Both the position numbers and the translations under genes were made by a program. From IMG/VR virus record IMGVR_UViG_3300022200_000119, positions 1 through 40,981 of that record: a stretch of DNA of 40,981 nt. One strand, given 5' to 3'. This DNA is from a virus. This document shows, one piece after another, positions 19,801 to 27,951 of this stretch; position 1 is the first letter of the stretch; each line of letters opens with the position of its first letter. The notes beneath the pieces were generated by a model, which was given only the letters and a program-made list of their open reading frames with translations, was not told the DNA's origin and made no database searches.

Positions 19801-20278
19801 TTATCAAAACTATGGTCCATATAGGCTGTTCCTTGAAATTGATCCTGCGGCCAAGGCTCTAAAGTATCTAGCATCAGATCTTACAGTAGAATCCGTAACT
19901 GATAACAGACCTTACCAAACATTAGCTCAGGGATACTTCCTTTCAGGAGATTGCTCTGCCGCGTCTGGAACGGCTACAGATGTTCACTATTCCTTGTATC
20001 GAGTAGATCCTAATACATATTCTCTGGAATCTTCTGGTTACTATCATGTGTCATCATTCTGTAAACCAGACAGCTATAATATAATGCTAGACGAGACTGG
20101 TGCTAATACTTTTGCTAATGCAAAGAACGCATCTATTGAAATCTTAGGTAGACCTAAACTAGTAAACATTTACACCCCCACTACTAGAGTAGATGGTGAG
20201 GCAAATATGTGCGATACAAGTGGTTTTGGAGCGGGCTTCATTTCCACAAACATTTTCGATCCTGATAGACAGTATTGA
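16838..20278 (+). CDS. Beta-helical tail fibre or tailspike protein
   Basis: An 1146-aa protein. Residues ~25-50 carry a short motif (FDTSAFYHWEQDNLPLYDLE) matched in the next gene (FKSNDPYYFEVDNIPLKQLE), probably a shared docking element. From ~290 to ~830 there are many short rungs of the type (D/N)NSxIxL, for example DNSNIEI, NNSNIEF, DNSVIDL, GSTIKLD, NNSTIEL, NGSTVKF, NNSTAYI and NNSVVDV. This is the pattern of a right-handed parallel beta-helix, as in phage tailspikes and pectate lyases. The C-terminal ~250 residues are a different beta-rich region that may be the receptor-binding or trimerisation tip. No catalytic residues could be assigned, so binding versus depolymerase activity is open. 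Confidence 0.65.
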   Translation: MPFDATDLYTVSAGVNLYNYWNPFVTKFDTSAFYHWEQDNLPLYDLEERTDYLWEKLGYPTSSLPGLVLAVSSSIPTHLEVSSNVFTSLQDAVDALPEILRFPTLIEVAVSGDLGKVSLDNIKCVGDGALEIVNRVYTDLSGSDSSYETVNASGAGSTVSSVDARTTLNDTSCLLLSAQTSSLFDTNADGVYICANKHLNNNELQTYLTLGIGNNDTQTASITGTALVMEAHDVKLSTAPAKDTTVDYESISDAGVDVRTSTTYGRNNITAGVEKVLGMAAGNYLRGVTISNCDGPIYLRKFVVNAASGTTTGADYGTTADIGIHVSNTEGLRIEDCATVRAKKVGLQVDNSNIEINRKFYSLRNYDQASRGTEDDAGILANNSNIEFLQEGVPSNSFDSQIVVSQQMRGIHLINSKLTGGLESNASLTNGSLVGAISCDVGFELDNSVIDLDGVLDAYACQSTGLKAVGSTIKLDSSIFQGNASKGIDLKHSTCEYNKNLTSITSYPTMGAVVPNYLHQQTFSYNGQHVVCDKSKFYHKYGVSIPQKSGSSCYYVSTGASKKDGATVIRDKPSIELNNSEADFVHANIFSDVQGKESTRGFNIASKNQSTARLKGSSKNASCAILNGVKTFGVNLYADNNSTIELAGQVVVGDAGTAIMADNGSTVKFTPHSTVDSNSMDVSGWDLSSSTNHTNIEVAGRNNCIVVNNNSTAYIRDLGSFSACHGALNSTLSSDAIESYKDSAQYTSGGSFSFYPNSQRALQALPDGGAIVQSIRSNNGNFFANANPANRTFTPATNNSIDYNYGLNLQGASITNYRIFSRGGICVRALNNSVVDVQNVNFLAGPVNADDVFLDPTLNQAGGCNDLRIWAFGGGSKLNASLLSVSSSYPSEPGYTGPRGIYYTDTTFDPSAAAYTAFSGLPYNNGNDSAGSALPLSSLAILDFFGLGASALSGVSSVNSSSGENYFRGWSKLRFGSDNPYGFGTSANYQNYGPYRLFLEIDPAAKALKYLASDLTVESVTDNRPYQTLAQGYFLSGDCSAASGTATDVHYSLYRVDPNTYSLESSGYYHVSSFCKPDSYNIMLDETGANTFANAKNASIEILGRPKLVNIYTPTTRVDGEANMCDTSGFGAGFISTNIFDPDRQY

Positions 20279-20290
20279 TAGGAGACACTC

Positions 20291-22795
20291 ATGGCTGATT
20301 TACCACAACAATTTATTAACGAGGCTTCTGAGCAATTCGTAGAAAGCTCTCACAAGTTTACTGAGCCTATCAGGCTGTTTAAGAGTAACGACCCTTACTA
20401 CTTTGAGGTAGATAACATTCCACTCAAACAACTGGAGGAGAATGTTCTTTTCCTTAGAGATCAGATTGCCAACAACCTTAGTGTCTCAGGTATTGGTAGA
20501 GAGGATCTCGCAGAGCTAAGACCTTTTGTAACTGGTTCAGACAGAACTGTTTATGTTAACCCTGGTAGATTCACAGCTAGAATAAACGACTGCTATCAAA
20601 AAGGAATTAATGTATTAAATGAAATTCAGGGTGTAGATATAGCTCCAATTACAACAGACCCTTCAGTTAGGACAGGCATTAAAAATAAAGCTAATAGAAG
20701 ACGAACTTCATTTACATTACCTACAAATGTTCTTAAGAAACTTGCTGGGGAAGTGATAACGGGTGCTGTTCTTGATAACGGATTGTTTCACTTCTTACAG
20801 CATCATAATTCAGAGAAACTTTCTAACAACTCCCTAAAGTTCTCTTTTTCTCAAGACTTCGGAGTTAACGCTGGGACTGGGATATCAGCCCTTCCAAAGA
20901 ATAAATTAGCTGTTTGGAGATCGTTTGGTCAGAACTACTTTGAAACAGGAAATCAGTTTAACGATCTACAGCAGGAGTCTGTGGAGTTTACTAGATTCTG
21001 GGGAGGTGCTATAAGAACTGCTATTGTAAATGTCCCAGAGACTTTATCAATTACAATTCCTGAGTTTAACGAATCTGATTACGACAATCAAACAACTTTC
21101 ACCCCTACGACAAGGGTTGACCTATTGTTTGTGTTTGCTCACCCTATGGATGCAAGTTCAACTTCTATAGCAAAGCCCTCAGGTTCTCTACCAACCACCA
21201 TAACTTCTCCTCAGCTTGGTCTCCTTACAGGTGCAGGAGTTATCGCTCTAAATACAGGAACAGGAACCTTTTCTAACTTTGAAAAAGGTCAGGACCCTTC
21301 TTTCTTTGATGGTCAAACCTTTACAGAAGGGTCAGGGACTCCATCTAACTTCTTCAAATCATCCAACGGTGTAAATGATACCACCCTTAATTATCAAATG
21401 ATCTCTAATATAGGAGATCAAAACCAATCTCAGATTGGTATAGGCGGTAGATTTACAACCCTTCCAAGTCCTGATGATTTATTAAACTTAACCCCTCTCT
21501 TTGAAGATACGCTAGTTAACAATAGCCTTGCTAGAGTTGGTCAAAGCATTCTGCCTCTAGCCTATGTTATAACTAGAAGGGGTTCTTCGGCTATTGAAAC
21601 TCAAGATATTTTTGATATCAGACCCTTCTTTAGAACTACTGAACTTTCATACAACGAGCGTGCTGGAATAGCAGCGGCTAACCCACCTTTATCATTTGCT
21701 AACCCCGCCGTAGGTAAGAGAGAATTCCAAGAGTCTCTTTTTGATGTTAGGGATAACATCATGACAGAGGTTAATAGACCAATCTTTATCTCTAAGCCTA
21801 TTGTAAACGGTATAGTATATGGGGGAACTAAGTGGGGAACTGAAGGTGCTTTAATAAAAGCATACCAGGACCTTTCTAATTCATCAATTGATAGTAGAGC
21901 TAAGGCAGTTAATCTATTACAATCAAAATACTGCCTCCCTGAGGATGTATCAGCTTTACCTGAGTACCCTGGGTGGGATATAAATATTGATTACTTTGGA
22001 GCTTTAGGGAGCCCAGGTCTAAAAAGAAATGATAGGCTTTTCTCTGCTGTTGTTAATGGTAGAGGCTCTAGGTTTAATGAAGAAGGTGTCGGTAACCCAG
22101 ATTTTCTTGATATTAACTGGGATAACTTTGAGTATCCTACCTCTCTTCTAACATCAGATAGATTGAATGCTGCTACTTATGGAACAGTCTTCTGTAAGAA
22201 AACCTTTACCTTAAGCCCTGAATTATATTCTTCACAAGGATTCACTAATTTTGATGTAAAGGTAGATCTTCTTAACTGTAGCCTTATGACGGGTATGGTA
22301 GGTGGAGACGGCAGTGATACTAATGAAATTTTGATTGGCTGTTCTAATATAGGTGTATTTGTTGAGAAAAATATTAAAAGTGCAACCTTCACGATCTATG
22401 TCGCTCTCGGCCCAGCCTCTCCGCAAGGAGGTGCTCCATATTTCGGAAAACCGTCTAACTCCGCAGGAGGACTTCCTGGTGGATACACTCAAGAAAGTTA
22501 CATGAGAGAGAGTAACGCCTTCTCTAGAGTATTAGTAATGTCTCAAGATCAAATTGCTCTCGAAGCCGCTAATAGAATTAACAATAGTGGTGATCATGAC
22601 AACGGAGGAGGAAACAGTGTTACTGGAAGTAGCTTCGGCCTTGGAAGAGGTTCTACCATTAGATCCGCTACTTTCTTCCCTTACTGGGTAACTTATCCAA
22701 CTGTCTCATTCACTGTCTTTGGATTAAAAGGAGACTCTCCAGTACGATCCATATTCTCAACTGACGCACAATCTCCATCTACCTCAATTCTTTGA
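20291..22795 (+). CDS. Large baseplate/tail structural protein with shared N-terminal docking motif
   Basis: An 834-aa protein with TAGGAG nine bases upstream of ATG. Residues 30-52 (SNDPYYFEVDNIPLKQLEEN) align without gaps to residues 30-50 of the upstream beta-helix fibre (TSAFYHWEQDNLPLYDLEER): the Y, DN, PL and LEE positions agree. The following helix (LFLRDQIANN) also corresponds to YLWEKLG upstream. The shared element probably fixes both proteins to the same baseplate site. The rest is beta-rich and unassigned, with a glycine- and serine-rich stretch near 760-780. I recall similar N-terminal motifs in structural proteins of marine T4-like phages, which is a memory-based impression only. 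Confidence 0.55.
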   Translation: MADLPQQFINEASEQFVESSHKFTEPIRLFKSNDPYYFEVDNIPLKQLEENVLFLRDQIANNLSVSGIGREDLAELRPFVTGSDRTVYVNPGRFTARINDCYQKGINVLNEIQGVDIAPITTDPSVRTGIKNKANRRRTSFTLPTNVLKKLAGEVITGAVLDNGLFHFLQHHNSEKLSNNSLKFSFSQDFGVNAGTGISALPKNKLAVWRSFGQNYFETGNQFNDLQQESVEFTRFWGGAIRTAIVNVPETLSITIPEFNESDYDNQTTFTPTTRVDLLFVFAHPMDASSTSIAKPSGSLPTTITSPQLGLLTGAGVIALNTGTGTFSNFEKGQDPSFFDGQTFTEGSGTPSNFFKSSNGVNDTTLNYQMISNIGDQNQSQIGIGGRFTTLPSPDDLLNLTPLFEDTLVNNSLARVGQSILPLAYVITRRGSSAIETQDIFDIRPFFRTTELSYNERAGIAAANPPLSFANPAVGKREFQESLFDVRDNIMTEVNRPIFISKPIVNGIVYGGTKWGTEGALIKAYQDLSNSSIDSRAKAVNLLQSKYCLPEDVSALPEYPGWDINIDYFGALGSPGLKRNDRLFSAVVNGRGSRFNEEGVGNPDFLDINWDNFEYPTSLLTSDRLNAATYGTVFCKKTFTLSPELYSSQGFTNFDVKVDLLNCSLMTGMVGGDGSDTNEILIGCSNIGVFVEKNIKSATFTIYVALGPASPQGGAPYFGKPSNSAGGLPGGYTQESYMRESNAFSRVLVMSQDQIALEAANRINNSGDHDNGGGNSVTGSSFGLGRGSTIRSATFFPYWVTYPTVSFTVFGLKGDSPVRSIFSTDAQSPSTSIL

Positions 22796-22808
22796 TACAT
22801 AGTATGAT

Positions 22809-25800
22809 ATGGGAACCTTATTTTCATGCGTATTCAGAGCGATAGATCTCGTTACAGGCACTGACCCACCTCCTGACCCAGGAGGTGACACGGACCCCGG
22901 AGGAGGCTGTCTAGATGCCAACAACAACGGGATATGCGATGATGAAGAAGATGACGGTTGTGATGAAGAAGCATTTTATTATCAATGCTTTTTCAATAAC
23001 TTACCCACTGCTCAAGGAGGAGGGTCTTGTGATCCTCAATTTATAGGTTCTTTCTCCAAAGATGAAATAATTAGTGGAGGTCTTGCAGGTCAAGACCTTA
23101 CGGATTGCTCTCAAGACTTTCCTTCACAGATAGCTGTAAACGGAGGTATTGCATACCTTGATCCAGGTGCAGACAACTGCTGTGTTAATGTACCTTATTA
23201 CTTCTGCGAGAATCCTTTTGCAGTAGAGTGTCCAGATGAGGGCTGTGAGCCTGATCCTATAGAATTTAATTCAAGAGAGGAAGGCGATACCCCTGATCAG
23301 GTCAATGGAGTCCCAGGAACACCAGGAGGTACGGGGTACAAAGACGAACTAGATTGTATAAATCTACCATGCTGCTTCAACCCTCCTCCAGACGCCTGTT
23401 ATGTAGCCAAATGCGATCAAGGTTCTCAGAAAAATGTAACAGTCGCAGCAACAAACTTCCCTAATGATACTTGCCCTACAGGACCAGGGGCTGTACTAGG
23501 CAATGACGGTATTTGGTATGTTGAAGCAAACGGGGGCGGGTCATTACTCTGTGTTTGCGTCGATTATATATGCGATACAGATGACGACACTTGTAAAGAA
23601 AGAATTGAAAACTTAGACGGTAATCCTGCTAATTCATGTCCACCAGCAGGAGGGTATCCCAACCTTGCCGCGTGTCGATCAGATCAAAATAATGAATGTT
23701 GTGACAGATACGACCCAGATTCTCCAGGAGTATTCGATCCCAACAATGATTTCAATCAAGATATATCTAATGCTCTTGCGGCAAGTTATTCATTTATAAA
23801 TTCACTAGATTCCTCACAAGGCAATGTAATCACTGTTTGCCCTGATATACAGAACTATAGATTTATCATAGGAAGCGAGCCTGGATCCTCTCCTCTACCT
23901 TCAACTTTATTAGACTATGAAAAGACTATAACTGGAGGTCCTGGTGTATTCTTAGACCCTGGTAATGGTAATGTAACAGTCTCCATAGCCGATATTCCAG
24001 AGGACGGCGCATCTTATACGGTTACTTTTACTAGAAACTGTGGCGATCCAAACGGTATTGATTTTGGATCGGTTGTATTCAACCTAGCCCCAGACGATTT
24101 TTATGCGTGTTTTAGCCCAGCAGACTGCAATTTTAACAATGTAGAGGGGTGTGTGTTTGACGGAGGTGATGGGGTTACTGGAACCATACGAGGAGAGCCT
24201 GGAGGAACGCCGCCAGGGGGAGGGGTTGTTTTTGATGACCCTGGTGATGGCGGTGGAGGAGGCGGTGGACCTAATAATGGTCCTCTTGCAAAAATAAAAT
24301 TATACCAAGGGCTCCCTTTTCATCCTGAAGGTTCTGATGTAGGAGGTTCCTTGGACGGTGACCCTGGATTTATGGGTGTAAATAGGTTTTTCCTTCCCTC
24401 TTTTTGCTCTGACACTTTTGATACTTATATAGATGTAGAGGGTTGTGATGAAAATGGCGTAGCGATCCCAGATCTAGTGATAACAAATGTTGACACATTT
24501 ACTAACGGGTTAGGATCTCTTTTAGGTCAAACCACATCACCTGTGGACTCAAATAGAATTAGATTACACTATCAAAATATTGGAAGTTCTCAAACTACTT
24601 TTCCCATAGCTGAATTTGATGCTCAAGGAGGGGGAAGTGATGTAAAAACCTTTACTTTATATCCTTATGATAGAAATAACTTCCAGATAGGTAGCTTACC
24701 TCCATTGCCGATTGCCAGCCCTGCTTGTAACGGCGGTGACCCTGGAGGGTTTGGCTCAGGAGGAGGAACTGGAGGACTACCTCCTAATACAGGTATCTCG
24801 TCTGATGACAAAACCAGTAGCATAAAACTATTCAGAAGCCGCGACACGGATGCTATAGCTAACCCTAATGCGACATCGGACTATCTGAAGTCTCTAGAAA
24901 CTAGAAAGGCAAGTGAGAAGCTATTCGACCCTGTTGTTTCTAATAAAAGACCAGGACCTAGACAAAGAGTTCCTTATATACCTGTTAGAAATGACAGGAT
25001 GATTTTTGGAGTATTTGGAAAGTTTATAGACTACAGAATAAAGTTAATCAGAGATTATTATCTAAACGAGGATGAGAACTCTGAGGATTACAGCGAATTC
25101 ATATTTGCCGACCTGACTCTAGAAAATATAGAAAGAAGCTTGAAGCCTTCCATAAGGTCTAAACTGAACAATAAGAAAACAATAGAGGGAGTTCCTTTGA
25201 GGAATAGAGTTCTTCAAAAGATAAAAGACCTCATAATAAAAGACGAGCTTCAATACTACAAAGTTGAGCAAGTAGTGGACATGGTTACCAATACCTCTAA
25301 CGAGGAGGAGAACTTTAAAAGATTCACTACCTTCCAAACTAATCAACAGATTATTAATATCATTGAGAACTCTCCTACACTAGACCCCAAGGGGTATACA
25401 GGATTAGATAATCAAAGAATAAAATACTGGAAGACGATAGCACCTGATCTTGAAAAGAACATTGCAGTAGTAGGAAACGACTTAGATGTGGATTTTATTG
25501 AGATCCAAAAAGATGACAGCTTTGAAGTCTACACCTCAGATGGAGTAACTACATGTTCTCTTAGCATAACAGACTTTGATACTGTAGAGGTTTTGGATAG
25601 GAATGCTAGTTTATTTCCAATAAACTTAGATACACAAATAGACCGAAGCAAAGTTCCAAGTTTCGAGAAACTGACTAAGGCATTCTCTCTACTAAAAGAA
25701 ACTTATAACTTTAAAGCAACAGCCAAGTCTAAGGCTACAGATAAAGTCGAGGAGGATGCCAGTCTTGACACTGAAAGAAGATCATTCTATTTCTTAAAGC

Positions 25801-26714
25801 TAGAACCAAGTTCAATAACTGATCTAGAAAGAAGAAATCCTTTAATTAGGTTAAGTGAGTGTAAGTATAGACTACTTACTGGAACTAATAATATTAAAAA
25901 CTGGGTAGAAACTAAACCATATCCTTTCTATAACCTATATGTCAATCACAATGATCTATTCATAGACCACATGTTTAAATCTAGAGAGCTAACTCTAGAA
26001 TTTAAGGACATATCTTTGGATAGTTTCTCAAGATACGGAGAAGAGTATCCGGTTATTCCAAGAAGAATCCCTTGGTATATTGTTGTTATACCGTCTGACA
26101 GATCAGATATAATGTCTACTGCTGGTGTATCCAAGTTACAAGATTATAATACCAGGGTCATGTATTTCAACATTAATCCTGATACTAATAGATACAAACA
26201 AAAATGGGACACCTCTATTCTAAAAGAAAATAGAGGTCAGTCTTTCCAATCTAGTCAGGATGGTGGTATCATTGTAGAGAATTATAACTTTGAGTATGAT
26301 GACACTAAAGTTGAAACTGAGATAAAGCCGTACATAGGAGGATCAGAACCTTTACCTAGGAGAGCACCTGCAACTAGAGCATTGTTCAAGGCCATGAGAG
26401 AATTAAAAACAGACGCGGACAGTTTCATTGACAGTAAGGGAACTACTGTTGCCTGGGGGTCAGTCTATCAAAAAATGACAAGACAAGAAAAGAAAGCTCT
26501 TGCTCTTGTAGATAGTTTAAACTTCCAGGAGTTGAGGTCTAAAATTCTACTTGGTAAACCCAGTGATGATGATGCCGTCAACGCTGAGTTTACAAAGGTC
26601 AGTGAAGTTACAAATCAAAACATTAAAAATTTAAATGAGTTTAAGACGATCACATATAAAAAACCCGCTGTAAGCCCTGATGCTATAGCTACACCTGAGT
26701 TACTAGGAGAATAA
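22809..26714 (+). CDS. 1301-aa virion protein with cysteine-rich head and Gly linkers
   Basis: Three parts can be seen. Residues 1-298 hold 26 cysteines, including three CC pairs (NCC, PCCFNPPP, ECCDRY) and a calcium-loop-like DANNNGICDDEEDDG near 36-50. Residues ~300-660 look like beta-sandwich modules separated by polyglycine/proline linkers (GGGGGGGPNNG near 485, GGFGSGGGTGG near 650). Residues ~670-1301 are a charged alpha/beta region with few cysteines, unlike the rest, with PWYIVVIPSDRSD near 1095. ATG 22809 is the only plausible start; no strong SD precedes it. Nothing matches a family I know. It lies between fibre genes and the PAAR tip, so a tail or baseplate appendage is likely. Confidence 0.5.
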   Translation: MGTLFSCVFRAIDLVTGTDPPPDPGGDTDPGGGCLDANNNGICDDEEDDGCDEEAFYYQCFFNNLPTAQGGGSCDPQFIGSFSKDEIISGGLAGQDLTDCSQDFPSQIAVNGGIAYLDPGADNCCVNVPYYFCENPFAVECPDEGCEPDPIEFNSREEGDTPDQVNGVPGTPGGTGYKDELDCINLPCCFNPPPDACYVAKCDQGSQKNVTVAATNFPNDTCPTGPGAVLGNDGIWYVEANGGGSLLCVCVDYICDTDDDTCKERIENLDGNPANSCPPAGGYPNLAACRSDQNNECCDRYDPDSPGVFDPNNDFNQDISNALAASYSFINSLDSSQGNVITVCPDIQNYRFIIGSEPGSSPLPSTLLDYEKTITGGPGVFLDPGNGNVTVSIADIPEDGASYTVTFTRNCGDPNGIDFGSVVFNLAPDDFYACFSPADCNFNNVEGCVFDGGDGVTGTIRGEPGGTPPGGGVVFDDPGDGGGGGGGPNNGPLAKIKLYQGLPFHPEGSDVGGSLDGDPGFMGVNRFFLPSFCSDTFDTYIDVEGCDENGVAIPDLVITNVDTFTNGLGSLLGQTTSPVDSNRIRLHYQNIGSSQTTFPIAEFDAQGGGSDVKTFTLYPYDRNNFQIGSLPPLPIASPACNGGDPGGFGSGGGTGGLPPNTGISSDDKTSSIKLFRSRDTDAIANPNATSDYLKSLETRKASEKLFDPVVSNKRPGPRQRVPYIPVRNDRMIFGVFGKFIDYRIKLIRDYYLNEDENSEDYSEFIFADLTLENIERSLKPSIRSKLNNKKTIEGVPLRNRVLQKIKDLIIKDELQYYKVEQVVDMVTNTSNEEENFKRFTTFQTNQQIINIIENSPTLDPKGYTGLDNQRIKYWKTIAPDLEKNIAVVGNDLDVDFIEIQKDDSFEVYTSDGVTTCSLSITDFDTVEVLDRNASLFPINLDTQIDRSKVPSFEKLTKAFSLLKETYNFKATAKSKATDKVEEDASLDTERRSFYFLKLEPSSITDLERRNPLIRLSECKYRLLTGTNNIKNWVETKPYPFYNLYVNHNDLFIDHMFKSRELTLEFKDISLDSFSRYGEEYPVIPRRIPWYIVVIPSDRSDIMSTAGVSKLQDYNTRVMYFNINPDTNRYKQKWDTSILKENRGQSFQSSQDGGIIVENYNFEYDDTKVETEIKPYIGGSEPLPRRAPATRALFKAMRELKTDADSFIDSKGTTVAWGSVYQKMTRQEKKALALVDSLNFQELRSKILLGKPSDDDAVNAEFTKVSEVTNQNIKNLNEFKTITYKKPAVSPDAIATPELLGE

Positions 26715-26715
26715 A

Positions 26716-27039
26716 ATGGCACTCATATGTTTTGAAGGAGATGGAATTAATCAAGGAGCCGACTGTACCTTGGAGGCAGCATCAAGAAATGTGCTAGTGG
26801 CTGGTCTTCCCGTGGCTGTAGCTCCTATTACAGCAGGAGTTCACGCTCATGGAGATTCTACGGGGCAGCCTTGCGGTCCCTCAGAAACTTTAGGTAGCGT
26901 TACTGTTAACAATAGAAACCTAGTGGCGTTAGGAACTAAGGCAGGATGTTCAAATGTAGGACATGTTTACGAAAGGTCAGTTCAAAATGCCATAGCTATT
27001 TCTTCTTTTCCAATAGCCCTAAAGGTACAGGTTAACTAA
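26716..27039 (+). CDS. PAAR-like spike tip protein
   Basis: A 107-aa protein with AGGAG before its ATG, one base after the upstream stop. Its features fit PAAR tips: ASRNVLVAGLPVAV, then GVHAHGDSTGQPCG, then repeated strands GSVTVNNRNLVALGTKAGC ending SNVGH. Candidate metal ligands are H43, H45, C53, C78 and H83. In T4 the corresponding protein is gp5.4, and in T6SS the PAAR protein; both form a sharp metal-stabilised cone on the spike trimer. The likely partner is the gp5-like spike encoded at 1483-2553, even though the genes are 24 kb apart. It is the last gene before the head module. Confidence 0.8.
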   Translation: MALICFEGDGINQGADCTLEAASRNVLVAGLPVAVAPITAGVHAHGDSTGQPCGPSETLGSVTVNNRNLVALGTKAGCSNVGHVYERSVQNAIAISSFPIALKVQVN

Positions 27040-27058
27040 CAAAAAAAGAGAAAAATCA

Positions 27059-27076
27059 TCAATTAAATTTAATTGA
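27059..27076. repeat. 18-bp perfect AT-only-core palindrome
   Basis: TCAATTAAATTTAATTGA reads the same on both strands. It lies in the 79-bp gap between the PAAR gene and the head operon. It has no GC stem and no T-tract, so it is not a standard terminator; an operator or other protein-binding site is possible. Confidence 0.5.
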
Positions 27077-27091
27077 GTATACATATTTACA

Positions 27092-27107
27092 GACGCCAAG
27101 AAGCGTC
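27092..27107 (+). promoter_or_regulatory. 5' UTR hairpin before head operon RBS
   Basis: GACGC-CAAGAA-GCGTC can form a 5-bp stem with a 6-base loop, directly followed by AGGAG at 27108-27112 and ATG at 27119. A hairpin immediately 5' of an SD may stabilise the mRNA or tune translation of the abundant core protein. The role is inferred. Confidence 0.4.
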
Positions 27108-27118
27108 AGGAGTTTATT

Positions 27119-27517
27119 ATGAACAGAGATCAATTAAGAGAAGCCGTACTCGGCACCGCAGCCTGGAAGAAGGCTGGTTTACTTAACGAGTCCGTTGCTC
27201 CCGTTCAGGAGCAAGAGGTCCTCGAAGAAGCTAAGGCCGAGGAGACTGCTCCTGAGGCTCACACCTGCCCTCTCTGCGAGTCCACCCTTGATGGTGAGCT
27301 TTCCGATGAGGTTCTTCTTGAGCACGCCGAGGCTATGCTAGGCGTCTTTGAGGAAGCAGAGCAACTACTCGCTGAGGCTGAGGAAGCCGAAGAAGGTGAG
27401 GTTATCGAAGAAGAAGAGGAAGTAGATCTCCTCGAAGGTCTTGACGAAGATGAGGTTGACGAAGTTGTTGCTTTCGTTAACGAAATGTACGGCAAGAAGA
27501 AGAAGGCCAAGAAGTGA
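27119..27517 (+). CDS. Acidic prohead core protein, gp67-like position, with CPLC motif
   Basis: A 132-aa, very acidic protein. It has an N-terminal basic/hydrophobic segment (MNRDQLREAVLGTAAWKKAG), then LLNE at 21-24, a HTCPLC element (C50, C53) followed by H69, long glutamate-rich helices, and a lysine tail (KKKKAKK). Gene order (core - core - protease gp21 - scaffold gp22 - capsid gp23) matches T4 67-68-21-22-23, so a scaffold-core role is likely. LLNE fits the (L/I)xE consensus cut by gp21-type proteases. C50-C53-H69 could be half of a zinc site. Strong AGGAG upstream. Codons here favour GAG/GAA with CTC/CTT and CGC-type choices more than the tail genes, as in other abundant head proteins. 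Confidence 0.6.
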   Translation: MNRDQLREAVLGTAAWKKAGLLNESVAPVQEQEVLEEAKAEETAPEAHTCPLCESTLDGELSDEVLLEHAEAMLGVFEEAEQLLAEAEEAEEGEVIEEEEEVDLLEGLDEDEVDEVVAFVNEMYGKKKKAKK

Positions 27518-27528
27518 GGCTCTAAATA

Positions 27529-27951
27529 ATGGCTTCTCTTAATGAAACGGGTATGGGGATTGGTGATTTTGCTCAGGCTTTGCTTGTGCAAGAGAAAACC
27601 AATCCTCAGCCTGTTTCACGCAAAGCTCCCGTGAGGGGCAATGTGCCCAATATAGAGAATGTTCAAGTTCTTCAAGAAGATGTTAATGATGTTCTTGCTA
27701 ATTCCTTCGGAGTTAAGCGAGATCCTGTACCTCAGGTCAACCTTCAAGAAGAAAGGAAGAAGCAGATTAAGGAACAGATTCAGGTTAAGATTAATGAACT
27801 GAAGGAGCTTCTTAACGAGCTAGGTGTTACTGCTGGAACTACGACTGTAGGGAGCTTAGGTGCTCCTAACTATTCTAAAGGATGTAGCCATGAGTCTAAT
27901 AAAGGAAATAAGAAACCTAAGAGACGGGCAAAAGTTAGAAGAAAAAAGTGA
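27529..27951 (+). CDS. Prohead core protein, gp68-like position
   Basis: A 140-aa protein whose SD (GAGG) overlaps the upstream stop codon region. Residues ~65-97 are a charged helix (ERKKQIKEQIQVKINELKEL). It then runs into LNELGVTAGTTTVGSLG at 95-111, which matches the major capsid protein LDEAAVGTGTTTVGALG (residues 48-64) over 17 positions without gaps. The LNE/LDE start fits the gp21 cleavage consensus. The tail is highly basic (KKPKRRAKVRRKK). The 3' end overlaps the next gene by 62 nt in another frame. Position suggests a gp68-type core protein; no direct family recognition. Confidence 0.55.
   Translation: MASLNETGMGIGDFAQALLVQEKTNPQPVSRKAPVRGNVPNIENVQVLQEDVNDVLANSFGVKRDPVPQVNLQEERKKQIKEQIQVKINELKELLNELGVTAGTTTVGSLGAPNYSKGCSHESNKGNKKPKRRAKVRRKK

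Noticed and set aside
22809-26714. The 1301-aa gene as the missing portal protein
   Set aside because: Size, cysteine-rich head and glycine linkers do not fit gp20 (~520-560 aa), and no portal-like text was found.
27059-27076. The 18-bp palindrome as a terminator
   Set aside because: No GC pairs in the core and no T-tract; stem would be too weak.
27259-27591. 110-aa minus-strand frame rich in serine
   Set aside because: It is the complement of the glutamate-rich core gene; serine runs arise from GAG/GAA repeats. No SD or promoter.
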